Notes under the pieces: model-generated
Database searches by the model: none
The model's input: only the letters and a program-made list of their open reading frames with translations
Told to the model about the DNA's origin: nothing
Made by a program: the position numbers and the translations under genes
Shown: positions 1 through 8,745 of the stretch, in pieces
How the letters are laid out: each line of letters starts with the position of its first letter
Position numbering within the stretch: position 1 is the first letter of the stretch
NCBI GenBank assembly: GCA_902629585.1
Contig: CACORI010000001.1
Span: 62,001-126,000 of the forward strand
Source of the DNA: an uncultured Pelagibacteraceae bacterium
Lineage (GTDB): Bacteria; Pseudomonadota; Alphaproteobacteria; Pelagibacterales; Pelagibacteraceae
Direction of reading: 5' to 3'
Length of the DNA stretch: 64,000 bases

Positions 1-438
1 ATAAACTTTCTCAGGATCAAATTTTTTTTCTTTTTCTGTAAATTTCATCTCAATTTTTCTACCATTTTCAATTGCTCCTAAAGGAACCGATCTATAAAAA
101 CATGAACGATATCCTACATGGCAACTAGCTCCATCCCCAATATCAACAGTTAACCAGATAGCATCCTGGTCATCATCAATTTTAATTTCAATTACTTTTT
201 GAGTAAAACCACTTGTCTTACCCTTATGCCAAATAGTATTTCTCGAGCGACTATAATAGTGAGCTTCTTTTGATTCCATTGTCCTTTTCAAGGCCTCAAT
301 ATTCATATAACCATGCATTAAAATTTCCTTAGTTTTCACACACGTTGTAATAACTGGTATTAGCCCATCATTATCAAATTTAGGTGAGAGGAGATTTCCC
401 TCTTCAATTTCAACAACATTCTCTCTTTTTTTGAACAT
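1..438 (-). CDS. hisI: Phosphoribosyl-AMP cyclohydrolase HisI (partial, C-terminus beyond window)
   Basis: Third step of histidine biosynthesis: opens the adenine ring of phosphoribosyl-AMP in the cytosol. The minus-strand frame opens with ATG at 438 and runs without a stop to base 1, giving 146 codons; the C-terminus is cut by the window edge. The translation carries the HisI core: WHKGKTSGF (residues 70-78), the acidic metal site DDDQDA (88-93) and the zinc ligands in GASCHVGYRSCFY (103-115). It is divergent from folE with a 77-nt AT-rich gap. Family assignment is confident; whether a HisE domain follows cannot be seen. Confidence 0.93.
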   Translation of the reverse strand, partial: MFKKRENVVEIEEGNLLSPKFDNDGLIPVITTCVKTKEILMHGYMNIEALKRTMESKEAHYYSRSRNTIWHKGKTSGFTQKVIEIKIDDDQDAIWLTVDIGDGASCHVGYRSCFYRSVPLGAIENGRKIEMKFTEKEKKFDPEKVY

Positions 439-515
439 AATAAGTGATTATGTAGCACATATAGTTATATTTTAAATATTTTAAAATCATTAAATTATAG
501 GTATAAAGCATTGCA

Positions 516-1130
516 ATGAAATTAGTTAAAGACACAAGCACTCAGCAAGAAGTAAAAAAGGTTTCTGATAAAGAGGCCGAAGATGCTTTCAGAACAATTT
601 TGGCCTGGATGGGTGAAAATCCTAATAGAGAAGGATTATTAGAAACACCTAAAAGAGTGGTAAAAGCTTTTAAAGAATATTTTAAGGGTTATAAAGAAGA
701 TCCCAATCAAGTTCTTGATAAAACTTTTGGTGACGTAGAGGGTTATGATGATATGGTTGTTCAAAAGAACATTTCAGTTCAAAGTCATTGTGAACATCAC
801 ATGGCTCCAATAATAGGTAAAGCACATGTGGCATACATTCCTAAAGATAGAGTTGTTGGCTTAAGTAAATTAGCCAGGGTTGTAGAGGTTTTTTCTAAAA
901 GACTTCAAACTCAAGAGAGATTAACTATGCAAATTGCGAATACACTAATGGAGTCTTTAGATGCAAAAGGAGTTGCCGTAACAATAGACTCAACTCATCA
1001 ATGCATGACTATGAGAGGTATAAAAAAAGAGCAAGCTTCAACAGTTACAAATTATTATTTAGGTCAATTTAAAGAAGATCTAAGTTATCAAAATAGGTAT
1101 TTAAGATTTATAAGTATAGTTAAAGAATAA
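516..1130 (+). CDS. folE: GTP cyclohydrolase I
   Basis: Converts GTP to 7,8-dihydroneopterin triphosphate, the first step of folate (and queuosine precursor) synthesis. The 204-residue length is typical. Zinc ligands are visible in SVQSHCEHHMAP (C92, H95) and in STHQCMTMRG (C163). The N-terminal 20 residues are a variable extension. It starts at ATG 516 and is followed after one base by acuI, so folE, acuI and the LysR gene probably form one transcript. pabBAC for the p-aminobenzoate branch of folate synthesis lies near 41-44 kb in the same window. Confidence 0.96.
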   Translation: MKLVKDTSTQQEVKKVSDKEAEDAFRTILAWMGENPNREGLLETPKRVVKAFKEYFKGYKEDPNQVLDKTFGDVEGYDDMVVQKNISVQSHCEHHMAPIIGKAHVAYIPKDRVVGLSKLARVVEVFSKRLQTQERLTMQIANTLMESLDAKGVAVTIDSTHQCMTMRGIKKEQASTVTNYYLGQFKEDLSYQNRYLRFISIVKE

Positions 1131-1131
1131 A

Positions 1132-2136
1132 GTGTCTAATCAATTTAAAGCTCTTATACTTAACCAGAATGGTGAAAGTTTTTTAAGAGAGATAAAAACT
1201 ATAGAAAAAAATTTTTTAAAGCATGGTGACGTTACAGTAAAAGTAGATTACTCGGGATTGAATTATAAAGATGCACTAATTTTAAAAAATGGTGCACGCC
1301 TTGTAAAAGAATTTCCACATATACCGGGGATAGATTTCAGTGGAGTTGTTGAAGAAAGTAATCATAAAAATTTTAAATCAGGTGATGAAGTTATTTTAAC
1401 AGGCTGGAGAGTAGGCGAAATTTATTTTGGTGGTTATTCACAATACGCAAAAGTAAATGGTAATTTTTTGGTGAAAAAACCAGAAAATTTATCTCTTAGA
1501 GAATCAATGATAATGGGTACAGCAGGATTTACTGCATTGCAATGTTCATTTACAACAAAAACTACTAGAGAAGAATTGTTGCTTGGCGAAAAAGTTGAAA
1601 ATGTAATAGTGAGTGGAGCTTCAGGTGGAGTTGGCAGTATGGCTGTTATGATATTAAATAAATTAGGATGTAATGTTACTGCAATTACTAGTAAGGATAC
1701 AAACGTAGAATATTTAAAATTAATTGGTGCTAAAAACGTTGTAAACACTAAAGAATTAACTAAAGATGCAAGGCCTTTAGATAAAGGATTATGGGATGGA
1801 GCAGTTGACACAGTGGGTGGTAAAGTTTTAGAAAATATTCTTTCACAAACAAAGGATGCTGGAATTGTCTCTTCTTGTGGAAACGCTGCTGATGTAAAAC
1901 TTAATACAACCGTAATGCCTTTTATAATAAGAGGAGTAAAATTATGGGGTATTAATTCAGTAACTGCTTCTATAAAAAGAAGAAAATTTTTGTGGGGTGA
2001 AGCATCAAAACTAATTGATTTTAAAGTATTAGAAAAATCAGTAAAAGAAATAAGTCTAGATGAAATTGTTGAGGTTTATCCAAAAATGTTAAAAGGCGAA
2101 ACCTCTGGAAGATATATTGTAAATTTAAATAAGTAA
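1132..2136 (+). CDS. acuI: YhdH/AcuI-family NADPH oxidoreductase (acrylyl-CoA reductase)
   Basis: Zinc-free medium-chain dehydrogenase/reductase of 334 residues. AcuI reduces toxic acrylyl-CoA to propionyl-CoA with NADPH and, in marine alphaproteobacteria, handles acrylate from dimethylsulfoniopropionate cleavage. Visible signatures are the substrate-domain motif SGLNYKDALILKNG near residue 40, IPGIDFSGVVE, and the Rossmann loop SGASGGVGSMAV near residue 160. The start is GTG at 1132, one base after the folE stop. The next gene begins on the last base of the stop (TAATG). No DMSP lyase is encoded in the window, so the acrylate role is inferred from the family. Confidence 0.88.
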   Translation: MSNQFKALILNQNGESFLREIKTIEKNFLKHGDVTVKVDYSGLNYKDALILKNGARLVKEFPHIPGIDFSGVVEESNHKNFKSGDEVILTGWRVGEIYFGGYSQYAKVNGNFLVKKPENLSLRESMIMGTAGFTALQCSFTTKTTREELLLGEKVENVIVSGASGGVGSMAVMILNKLGCNVTAITSKDTNVEYLKLIGAKNVVNTKELTKDARPLDKGLWDGAVDTVGGKVLENILSQTKDAGIVSSCGNAADVKLNTTVMPFIIRGVKLWGINSVTASIKRRKFLWGEASKLIDFKVLEKSVKEISLDEIVEVYPKMLKGETSGRYIVNLNK

Positions 2137-3026
2137 TGGATTGGGACAAATTAAAAATTTTTCATGCAGTTGCCGAGGCCGGAAGTTTTACAAACGCAAC
2201 TATAAATCTTAATCTCAGTCAATCAGCAATTAGTAGACAAATACAATCTTTGGAACAAGATTTAAAAGTTCAGTTGTTTGAGAGACATGCAAGAGGCTTG
2301 ACACTAACAGAAAATGGGGAGTACGTTTTTAAAACAGCTCATGAAGTAATAAGTAAATTAAAAGAGGTTGAAACCTCATTGGGAGATCAAAAAAACAAAC
2401 CAACTGGAAAATTAACTATTACGACTGTTAGAAGCTTTGGTACACATTGGCTAACACCTAGAATACAAGAATTTATGCGCTTAAACCCTGAAATTGAAAT
2501 TGAATTAGTTTTCGATGATAAGGAACTCGATTTGAGCACAAGACAAGCAGACATAGGCATTTTTATGAGAAGGCCAAAGCAACTAAATTATATTCAAAAA
2601 AAACTCGTAGATATTAAGTACTATATTTACGGATCTAACAAATACCTGGAGAAAAATGGAATGCCTAAAACAATAAATGACCTTAATAAACATAAATTTA
2701 TATCTTTTGGAAAAGGAGCACCATCACCAGTTTATAATCCTGATTGGGCATTAAAATTGGGAAGACAAGATGGAAAAAAGAGAAGATCAATAATGAAGGT
2801 TAATAGTGTAATGGGTTTACTATTAGCAGTTGAGTCTGGTGTCGGTCTTGCAGCGTTACCAGAGTATCTTGTAACAAATTCAAACAACATCATTAAAGTA
2901 TTACCAAAATCTGAAGGTCCCATTACCGAAGCACACTTTGTCTACCCTCAGTCACTAAAAAACACAGCTAGAGTTCAAGCTTTCAGAAACTTCTTATTCA
3001 GCAAAATAGGTGATTGGGAATTATAA
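2136..3026 (+). CDS. LysR-family transcriptional regulator
   Basis: A 296-residue LysR-type regulator. The N-terminal winged helix-turn-helix covers about residues 1-60 (WDKLKIFHAVAEAGSFTNA, then NLSQSAISRQIQSLE), followed by a linker helix and a periplasmic-binding-like effector domain (KLTITTVRSFGTHWLTPRI onward). Its start overlaps the acuI stop by one base, so it is co-translated with acuI and may control acuI or the folE operon. The effector is unknown; acrylate-related compounds are only a guess from position. Confidence 0.92.
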   Translation: MDWDKLKIFHAVAEAGSFTNATINLNLSQSAISRQIQSLEQDLKVQLFERHARGLTLTENGEYVFKTAHEVISKLKEVETSLGDQKNKPTGKLTITTVRSFGTHWLTPRIQEFMRLNPEIEIELVFDDKELDLSTRQADIGIFMRRPKQLNYIQKKLVDIKYYIYGSNKYLEKNGMPKTINDLNKHKFISFGKGAPSPVYNPDWALKLGRQDGKKRRSIMKVNSVMGLLLAVESGVGLAALPEYLVTNSNNIIKVLPKSEGPITEAHFVYPQSLKNTARVQAFRNFLFSKIGDWEL

Positions 3027-3079
3027 CCCACGTAAATTCAGCATAAAAACCAATAAATAGGGTGCGACATACTTGCGAT

Positions 3080-3110
3080 TGATAATCATTCTCATTGCGA
3101 ATAGTTATCA
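3080..3110 (+). promoter_or_regulatory. Two Fur-box-like sites upstream of the iron ABC operon
   Basis: Two 15-mers fit the 7-1-7 Fur pattern TGATAAT-N-ATTATCA. TGATAATCATTCTCA at 3080-3094 has one mismatch; TGCGAATAGTTATCA at 3096-3110 has three. They sit 40-70 bases before the start of the iron(III)-binding protein gene, where an iron-responsive repressor would block transcription. The pattern match is direct; the cognate protein (Fur or another iron regulator) is inferred and is not encoded in the window. Confidence 0.6.
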
Positions 3111-3149
3111 TTCACATTTAATAATTAATAAAAATAAATTAGGAGATAA

Positions 3150-4178
3150 ATGAAAAAAATATCAATTTTAGCGTTGATAGCGTCTTTATTTATGTCTGCT
3201 TACTCAATAGCAGATGAAGTAAACGTTTTTAATGCAAGACACTATAAAGCTGATGCAGAGCTTTATTCAAAGTTTACGAATATGACAGGTATCAAAGTAA
3301 ACTTAATCAATGGAAAATCAGGAGCTCTTGAAAAAAGAATTATAGAAGAGGGTGCTGATTCTTCTGCAGACCTTTATATTACAGCTGATGCTGGAAGATG
3401 TGGTGCTATGGATGCAAAAGGTCACCTTCAAGGTGGTTTAACATCTGCAGCAATTAAAGCTGCCGTTCCAAAAAGCTTCAGAACTAGTAAGTGGGTTGGA
3501 ATAGCAAAAAGAGCAAGAATAATTTATTATTCACCTGAAAGAGTTAGTGGTGCTGAATTATCTGGGATGACTTATGAAGGTCTAGCTGATCCTAAATGGA
3601 AAGGTAGACTAGTAATTAGAAAGTCTAGTAACATTTATAATAAATCTCTTGTGGCATCAATAATTGCTAACAATGGTAAAAAAGCTGCAGCATCATGGGC
3701 TGAGGGAGTTGTTGCTAATATGGCTAGAACACCAAAAGGTAATGACAGAGCGCAAATTATGGCAGTCGCTGCTGGAGAAGCTGATATAGCTGTTGCTAAC
3801 ACATATTATCTAGCACTAATGTTATCTGGTAAAAAAGGTCCAGAACAACAAGCAGCTGCTAAAAAAGTGAAAGCTTTCTTCCCTAATCAAAATGATAGAG
3901 GAACACACATGAATGTTAGCTGTGCAGCGTTAGTTAAAGGCGCGCCTAATAAAAAGAACGCAGTCAAACTTGTAGAGTTTTTACTAACTCCTGAATCTCA
4001 AGAGCACTTTACAAATAATACTTTTGAGTTTCCTATGATTGACGGTGTCTCACCAAGTCCATTAGTAGTAAACAACTTAGGTTTAGATTTCAAACAAGAT
4101 ATGAAAACTAAGTTAGCTTCTTATGGAAAAAATCAAGCTGCTGCAGTAGAGGTAATGACTGCTGCCGGTTGGAAGTAA
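3150..4178 (+). CDS. fbpA: Iron(III) ABC transporter periplasmic binding protein (FbpA/FutA family)
   Basis: Periplasmic ferric-ion binding protein of 342 residues, the receptor of the ABC importer encoded downstream. It has a Sec signal peptide (residues 1-21, cleavage probable after YSIA) and then DEVNVFNARHYKADAELYSKF, typical of FutA/FbpA proteins. Candidate iron-coordinating tyrosines lie in ANTYYLALM near residue 220. A good SD (AGGAG) stands 6 nt before ATG 3150, and the Fur-box-like sites lie just upstream. The permease and ATPase follow only after two small unrelated genes, which is unusual. In SAR11 this is normally the only iron uptake system. Confidence 0.94.
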   Translation: MKKISILALIASLFMSAYSIADEVNVFNARHYKADAELYSKFTNMTGIKVNLINGKSGALEKRIIEEGADSSADLYITADAGRCGAMDAKGHLQGGLTSAAIKAAVPKSFRTSKWVGIAKRARIIYYSPERVSGAELSGMTYEGLADPKWKGRLVIRKSSNIYNKSLVASIIANNGKKAAASWAEGVVANMARTPKGNDRAQIMAVAAGEADIAVANTYYLALMLSGKKGPEQQAAAKKVKAFFPNQNDRGTHMNVSCAALVKGAPNKKNAVKLVEFLLTPESQEHFTNNTFEFPMIDGVSPSPLVVNNLGLDFKQDMKTKLASYGKNQAAAVEVMTAAGWK

Positions 4179-4182
4179 AAAC

Positions 4183-4353
4183 GTGAAGCAAGAAAAAAAA
4201 TTTATTTCGGATGTTGATTTGAATAAATCTTCTCGGGCATGTTCTCCATGTAATCAGGAAGTAGAAAGAATTAACAAAAGAATAAATAAAAGAAAACTAA
4301 AAGAAATTGAACCTAAAGAAGTTCCGCACCTTCTTAAGGTATTTAATTTTTAA
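4183..4353 (+). CDS. Small CxxC protein, hypothetical
   Basis: A 56-codon frame with a GTG start 4 nt after the fbpA stop. The product is very basic and lysine-rich, with a single CSPC motif at residues 20-23 and then a helical KR-rich stretch. No family is recognised. Its placement directly behind the iron-binding protein gene and before a terminator-like hairpin suggests it is translated from the same message. CxxC could bind metal or act in redox chemistry. It could be a chance frame; the start codon and absence of homology evidence limit confidence. Confidence 0.45.
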   Translation: MKQEKKFISDVDLNKSSRACSPCNQEVERINKRINKRKLKEIEPKEVPHLLKVFNF

Positions 4354-4365
4354 TTTTTCTTAAAA

Positions 4366-4400
4366 TTATGTCCGCCACAAAAAAATTGTGGTGGACATAA
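4366..4400 (+). terminator. Strong hairpin after fbpA/mini-ORF
   Basis: Fifteen-base-pair stem TTATGTCCGCCACAA / TTGTGGTGGACATAA with one G-U pair and an AAAAA loop (4381-4385). No U-run follows on the plus strand, so it may be an RNA-stabilising or partial-terminating element that raises binding-protein expression over the membrane components, as is common in ABC importer operons. Confidence 0.6.
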
Positions 4401-4432
4401 GTAAGAAAAGCCGAGTTTTCATATTCTTCTAC

Positions 4433-4489
4433 TCAAAGAGTGTTCACTATAGTCAAGTTGTCTCCTTAATTATGATGGACACTCTTTGA
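4433..4489 (+). other. Second hairpin with 31-nt loop just before the peroxiredoxin-like gene
   Basis: Thirteen-base-pair stem TCAAAGAGTGTTC (4433-4445) / GGACACTCTTTGA (4477-4489) with one U-G pair and a 31-nt loop. It ends 9 bases before ATG 4499, where no SD is visible, so it could affect translation or RNA processing. A similar CTCTTTG/CAAAGAG stem with a 28-nt loop follows amtB at 32313-32362. Confidence 0.45.
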
Positions 4490-4498
4490 ACAGAAAAT

Positions 4499-4996
4499 AT
4501 GAAATCAGGTTTTAGGTTAAGTAATATCAAATTCTCATTTAATAATTCAGTTAAGACTACAGAAGAATTTTTTACCAAAAGGAGAGTTACACTTTTTAGT
4601 ATTAGTGAGGATTTAAATTGTCAAAATACTTTAGCAAAATTAAGAAATTTTGAAGATCATTATGATAGAATAAAAAAACTTGGTATCCACGATATATATT
4701 GTTGTGTTTTTCAAAAATTTGAAAATGTAAAATCACAGTTTGATAAAATTAATATTTGTAAAATAAAAATAATACCTGATGAAGATGGAAATTTAATGAA
4801 GCATCTAGGTGCATTAAATACTTTTAGTGAGATAAAAATGGCGAATTTAAATAAAAATTTTATGGCCATTATTACTGATGGGATAGTTGAAAAATGGTGG
4901 GAAGAAAGAAAAAAAATTGAAAAAAAACAAAAAACATCATTTTACAGTGAAACCTCTGTAGAAAATTGTATTATCTATCTATCTGGGACCGAGTAG
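4499..4996 (+). CDS. Divergent peroxiredoxin-like (Prx5-type) protein
   Basis: A 165-residue protein with a thioredoxin-fold pattern closest to atypical Prx5/AhpE-like peroxiredoxins: VTLFSISEDLNCQ places one cysteine (C41) where the peroxidatic Cys sits, followed by LGIHDIYCCVFQ (strand and helix), IIPDEDGNLMKHLGAL, and FMAIITDGIVEKWWEE. The canonical PxxxTxxC is degenerate (D at the Thr position, no Pro), so peroxidase activity is uncertain. It lies inside the iron-uptake operon, between binding protein and permease, which suggests protection from iron-driven peroxide stress or iron reduction. The fold call is moderately sure, the function not. Confidence 0.6.
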   Translation: MKSGFRLSNIKFSFNNSVKTTEEFFTKRRVTLFSISEDLNCQNTLAKLRNFEDHYDRIKKLGIHDIYCCVFQKFENVKSQFDKINICKIKIIPDEDGNLMKHLGALNTFSEIKMANLNKNFMAIITDGIVEKWWEERKKIEKKQKTSFYSETSVENCIIYLSGTE

Positions 4997-5040
4997 TCTC
5001 TATATTAATATTAAAAAAATGATCAATATATAAAATAATT

Positions 5041-6666
5041 ATGTCTAGAAACTTCAACATTTGGTTTTTGTCGTCATTCTTAATCTCTTTAATTGTTATA
5101 ATTCCTATATTGACAGTTTTCTCAAGTTTTTTTGACAACACTACTAATTATTTCGAAATTTTAAAAAAAACTTTTTTATTTGAGTACACTTTTAATTCTA
5201 TAATTTTATTAATATCAGTGCTGACACTTACATTTTTAATTGGTACAGGTTCAGCATATTTAGTATCTTTTTATGAATTTCCTTTAAGTAATTTTTTTAA
5301 ATGGGCCTTAATTTTATCATTTGCAGTACCGCCGTATATTTATGCTTATTCTTTAACAGCTTTTTTTGAAAATTATGGAACAGCATTTACAATTCTAAAA
5401 AATTTATTTGGTGAAGCAAATTATAACAAGCATATCCCTAAATTTGATGGAATGCTTGGAAGTATTTTATCGCTTTCTTTTTCATTATTTGGATATGTAT
5501 ATATTTTAACAAGAGCATCTTTTTTGTATCAATCTCAGAATTTAATTGATTTGGGAAAAAATCTTGGATTTTCAAATTTTGAAACCTTTTATTCTGTAAT
5601 CTTACCTTCTGCAAGGCCAGCAATTGTAGCTGGATTGTCGTTAGTAGCTATGGAAACTTTGGCAGAGTTTGGTGCAGTTGATTTTTTTTCAATTAATACT
5701 CTTACAACTGGAATTTATAATTCATGGATAGCTTTTGATGATTTGGCTTTTGCAAATCAGTTATCTTTTTTTCTTTTAATGTTTATTTTTGCATTGTTTT
5801 TTTTAGAAAATCTTTCAAGAAAAAAAGCTAAATATCATTTTAACTCTAGAGGTGGTTTTAAACAAAAGAAAAAATTAAAATTATCAAAGAATAAATCATT
5901 TTTTGCTTTTTTATTTTGTTTTATAATTTTTTTCTTAAGTTTTTTATTTCCATTAAGTCAAATGTTATATTGGACAATTAAATTTCCTGAAAATTTAACT
6001 GACCTAAACGTTTCAAATCTTTTTTTAAATACTCTTTATCTTGTAATATTATCTAGCTCAATTTTGATTATATTTTCTTTAATATCAAACTATGGAAATA
6101 GAGTTTCTAAAAATAAAATATTAAATTTTCTATCTACCTTATCTATTTCTGGTTATGCTATTCCTGGAGTAATTTTAGCAATTGCTTTTATTACTTTTAT
6201 AGTTTGGATGGATGAAAATATAATCCAGTCTATTGGATTTTTATCTATAAAGAAAATCTTTATAGGTTCAATTTTAGGTTTGGTGATTGTCTATTTTATA
6301 AGATTTTATTCTTTAGCATTTAATGGAATAAAATCAGGTTATGAAAAAATAAATATTTATGTAGATGAAAGTGCTTATTTATTAGGATATTCAAAGAGAA
6401 AAACTTTTATGAATATTCATGTTCCTTTTTTAAGAAATTCACTTTTATTTGTTAGTATTTTAGTTTCTTTAGAGATTATTAGAGAATTGCCGATCGCCCT
6501 TATTCTAAGGCCTTTCAATTTTGAAACTTTTGCTACGACTGCATATATTTCTGCATCTGAGGATTTATTAGAAGCTGCAGCTGTACCATCACTATTTTTA
6601 ATTATTATTGCGGCAATATTTATTATGATAAGTTCAAAATATATTTTAAGAGATACAAATGATTAA
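5041..6666 (+). CDS. fbpB: Iron(III) ABC transporter permease (FbpB/SfuB type, fused double permease)
   Basis: A 541-residue inner-membrane permease made of two tandem MetI-like halves, each with about six membrane spans and its own cytoplasmic coupling loop: first half FETFYSVILPSARPAIVAGL near residue 185, second half KRKTFMNIHVPFLRNSLLF near residue 450. This arrangement is typical of FbpB/SfuB ferric-iron importers. It overlaps the ATPase gene by 8 nt. The 44-nt leader before ATG 5041 lacks an obvious SD. It is very lysine-, phenylalanine- and isoleucine-rich in line with the base composition. Confidence 0.93.
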   Translation: MSRNFNIWFLSSFLISLIVIIPILTVFSSFFDNTTNYFEILKKTFLFEYTFNSIILLISVLTLTFLIGTGSAYLVSFYEFPLSNFFKWALILSFAVPPYIYAYSLTAFFENYGTAFTILKNLFGEANYNKHIPKFDGMLGSILSLSFSLFGYVYILTRASFLYQSQNLIDLGKNLGFSNFETFYSVILPSARPAIVAGLSLVAMETLAEFGAVDFFSINTLTTGIYNSWIAFDDLAFANQLSFFLLMFIFALFFLENLSRKKAKYHFNSRGGFKQKKKLKLSKNKSFFAFLFCFIIFFLSFLFPLSQMLYWTIKFPENLTDLNVSNLFLNTLYLVILSSSILIIFSLISNYGNRVSKNKILNFLSTLSISGYAIPGVILAIAFITFIVWMDENIIQSIGFLSIKKIFIGSILGLVIVYFIRFYSLAFNGIKSGYEKINIYVDESAYLLGYSKRKTFMNIHVPFLRNSLLFVSILVSLEIIRELPIALILRPFNFETFATTAYISASEDLLEAAAVPSLFLIIIAAIFIMISSKYILRDTND

Positions 6667-7717
6667 AAATTTTTTTGAAATTAATAACGTAACTTTTGCA
6701 ATTGGTGGTAAAGATAAAGTTAATGACGTAAATATCACTATAGAGCAAGAAGGTGATATAATTTGTATCCTCGGTCCATCTGGTATTGGTAAAACAACAA
6801 TATTGAGAACTATTGCAGGTTTAGAAAAAATAAATAAAGGACAAATAATATTGAAAGATAAGATTATTTCTTCAAACCAAATTCATGTTGAACCAGAAAA
6901 AAGAAATATTGCCTTATCATTTCAGGAAAATTCGTTATTTCCACATTATACAGTTGATAAAAATATTCATCTTGGCTTAAAAAAAAATAAACAAAGTAAC
7001 AAAAATATTGATTCAAAAGAAGTAATAAAAATTTTAAATCTTAAAGATGTTTTAAATAAATACCCACATCAGATTAGTGCAGGTGAGTCGCAAAGGGCTT
7101 CTTTAGCAAGATCTTTGATATCACAACCTGATCTTTTATTATTAGATGAACCACTTTCTAATGTTGATCAAAGTTTTAAGGAGGACATCCAAGTTTCGTT
7201 GAAACAAATTTTAAAAAATAATAAAATTACAACTATAGTGGTTACTCATGATTCATATGAAGCTTTTTATTTAGGTAGTAAATGTGCTTTAATTTTAGAT
7301 AATGAAGTTAAACAATTTGATGATCCTTATAATGTTTATCATTTTCCAAATTCAGTCCAAGTTGTGAATTTTTTAAACCGAGGAATATTAATACCTGCAA
7401 GAGTTACAGGAGGTGATTCCCTTGAAAATGAGGATTTAGGAATTATAAAAGGAAAATTTATTAAACATTATCCGACTGGTTCAAACGTTCAATTATTACT
7501 TCAACCAGAAGATTTAGAACATGATGATGATAGCAATTTAAAGTTAGAAGTAGTCGATAGAAAATTCAGAGGAACAAATTTTATTTATACCTTGAGAACA
7601 GCTAGTAACAAACTAATTCCTGTAGCAGTCCATACCCACCATTGGGAACAGCATGAAGTAAATGAAAAATTTGGTATCAAAAGACCAATCCAACTTGAAC
7701 ATATAGTTTGTTTCTAA
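6659..7717 (+). CDS. fbpC: Iron(III) ABC transporter ATP-binding protein
   Basis: A 352-residue ATPase of the iron importer. It has Walker A GPSGIGKTT, a Q-loop in SFQENSLFPHYT, signature ISAGESQRASLARSL (an unusual variant of LSGGQ), Walker B LLLLDEP and switch His in VVTHD. A C-terminal TOBE-like regulatory domain covers about residues 240-350, as in FbpC. It overlaps the permease gene by 8 nt. azlC starts 18 nt later, so the transcript may continue. Confidence 0.94.
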   Translation: MIKNFFEINNVTFAIGGKDKVNDVNITIEQEGDIICILGPSGIGKTTILRTIAGLEKINKGQIILKDKIISSNQIHVEPEKRNIALSFQENSLFPHYTVDKNIHLGLKKNKQSNKNIDSKEVIKILNLKDVLNKYPHQISAGESQRASLARSLISQPDLLLLDEPLSNVDQSFKEDIQVSLKQILKNNKITTIVVTHDSYEAFYLGSKCALILDNEVKQFDDPYNVYHFPNSVQVVNFLNRGILIPARVTGGDSLENEDLGIIKGKFIKHYPTGSNVQLLLQPEDLEHDDDSNLKLEVVDRKFRGTNFIYTLRTASNKLIPVAVHTHHWEQHEVNEKFGIKRPIQLEHIVCF

Positions 7718-7735
7718 CTTATTTTTTTAAAATTA

Positions 7736-8428
7736 ATGCAAAGTAACTTTAAAATTTTTTTAAAAGGAATTATTGATGTAAGTCCACTAATGATACCTGT
7801 GGTTCCATTTGGTTTAATATTTGGTGTATTATCTATTGATATAGGATTTAGTCCAATCGAAACAATGGGAATGTCGTTGATAATTTTTGGGGGCGCCTCA
7901 CAAATAGTTCTCCTGCAATTATTTTCCGGTGGTGCTTCTTCCCTAGTTATTATTAGCTCTGTTGGTGCAGTAAATTCTAGACATCTTCTTTACGGAGCAG
8001 TTGTCTCTGAACATTTATCAGATTTAAAATTAGTCTGGAAAATTATTATATCATATTTTTTAATTGATCAGGCATTCGCGATATCTAATGAATATTTAAA
8101 AAAGAATAATAATAGTAACAGATATTTTCATTTAGTTGGTGGTGGAGTAACATGTTGGATAATTTGGCAATCAACTACAATTTTAGGAATCATATTAGGA
8201 GCAGCAATTCCAGAGAAACTAGGATTAAGCTTTGCAGTACCCTTAACATTTCTAGCTTTATTAGTTAATGACTTTAGAAAATTTGTTAATGTTATTGTAA
8301 TAATTATTTCAGGTTTAGTGGCAACATTAGGTTATAATTATATTCCATTTAAAGCTTACGTAATAGTATCAGCTGTAGCTGGATTATTTACAGCAATTTT
8401 ATTAACAAAAATTATTAAAAAAAAATGA
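7736..8428 (+). CDS. azlC: AzlC-family amino-acid exporter large subunit
   Basis: A 230-residue polytopic inner-membrane protein of the AzlC family, which together with AzlD exports branched-chain amino acids and analogues. Family features are PLMIPVVPFGLIFGVLS at the N-terminus, GGASQIVLLQLFSGGAS and SVGAVNSRHLLYGA. The pair overlaps by 4 nt (ATGA) with azlD, as usual. The gene lies 18 nt behind the iron ATPase gene; no functional link to iron is known. Confidence 0.92.
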   Translation: MQSNFKIFLKGIIDVSPLMIPVVPFGLIFGVLSIDIGFSPIETMGMSLIIFGGASQIVLLQLFSGGASSLVIISSVGAVNSRHLLYGAVVSEHLSDLKLVWKIIISYFLIDQAFAISNEYLKKNNNSNRYFHLVGGGVTCWIIWQSTTILGIILGAAIPEKLGLSFAVPLTFLALLVNDFRKFVNVIVIIISGLVATLGYNYIPFKAYVIVSAVAGLFTAILLTKIIKKK

Positions 8429-8739
8429 CTAACTGGGCATTGATCATATACTGCGGACTAATTACTTATTTAACTAGATTTTCTATGATCGCTTTAATTA
8501 AAAAAGAAATGTTTAATGATAGAATTAGAGAAATATTGTCTTTTGTACCCTCAGCAATATTTCCTGCAATAATTTTTCCTGCCATTTTCATTAATGATAA
8601 AGGTTTATTCCAAGTAGATGATAATCCAAAGATTATAGCTGCAATAATTGCAATGATTATTGGCATTTTTACTAGAAGTATAATTGCGACAATATTCTCT
8701 GGATTAGCTTCTTATTGGTTTTTAATTTTTGTTGTATAA
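8425..8739 (+). CDS. azlD: AzlD-family membrane protein
   Basis: A 104-residue partner of AzlC with about four membrane spans. The typical N-terminal GLITYLTRFSMIALIKK and the central SFVPSAIFPAIIFPAIF identify the family. It is translationally coupled to azlC by an ATGA overlap. The thioredoxin-fold gene follows after 6 nt. Confidence 0.9.
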   Translation: MTNWALIIYCGLITYLTRFSMIALIKKEMFNDRIREILSFVPSAIFPAIIFPAIFINDKGLFQVDDNPKIIAAIIAMIIGIFTRSIIATIFSGLASYWFLIFVV

Positions 8740-8745
8740 AATTTT

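Noticed and set aside
1434..1811. 125-codon frame opposite acuI
   Set aside because: Lies fully inside a recognisable oxidoreductase gene; composition mirrors its codons.
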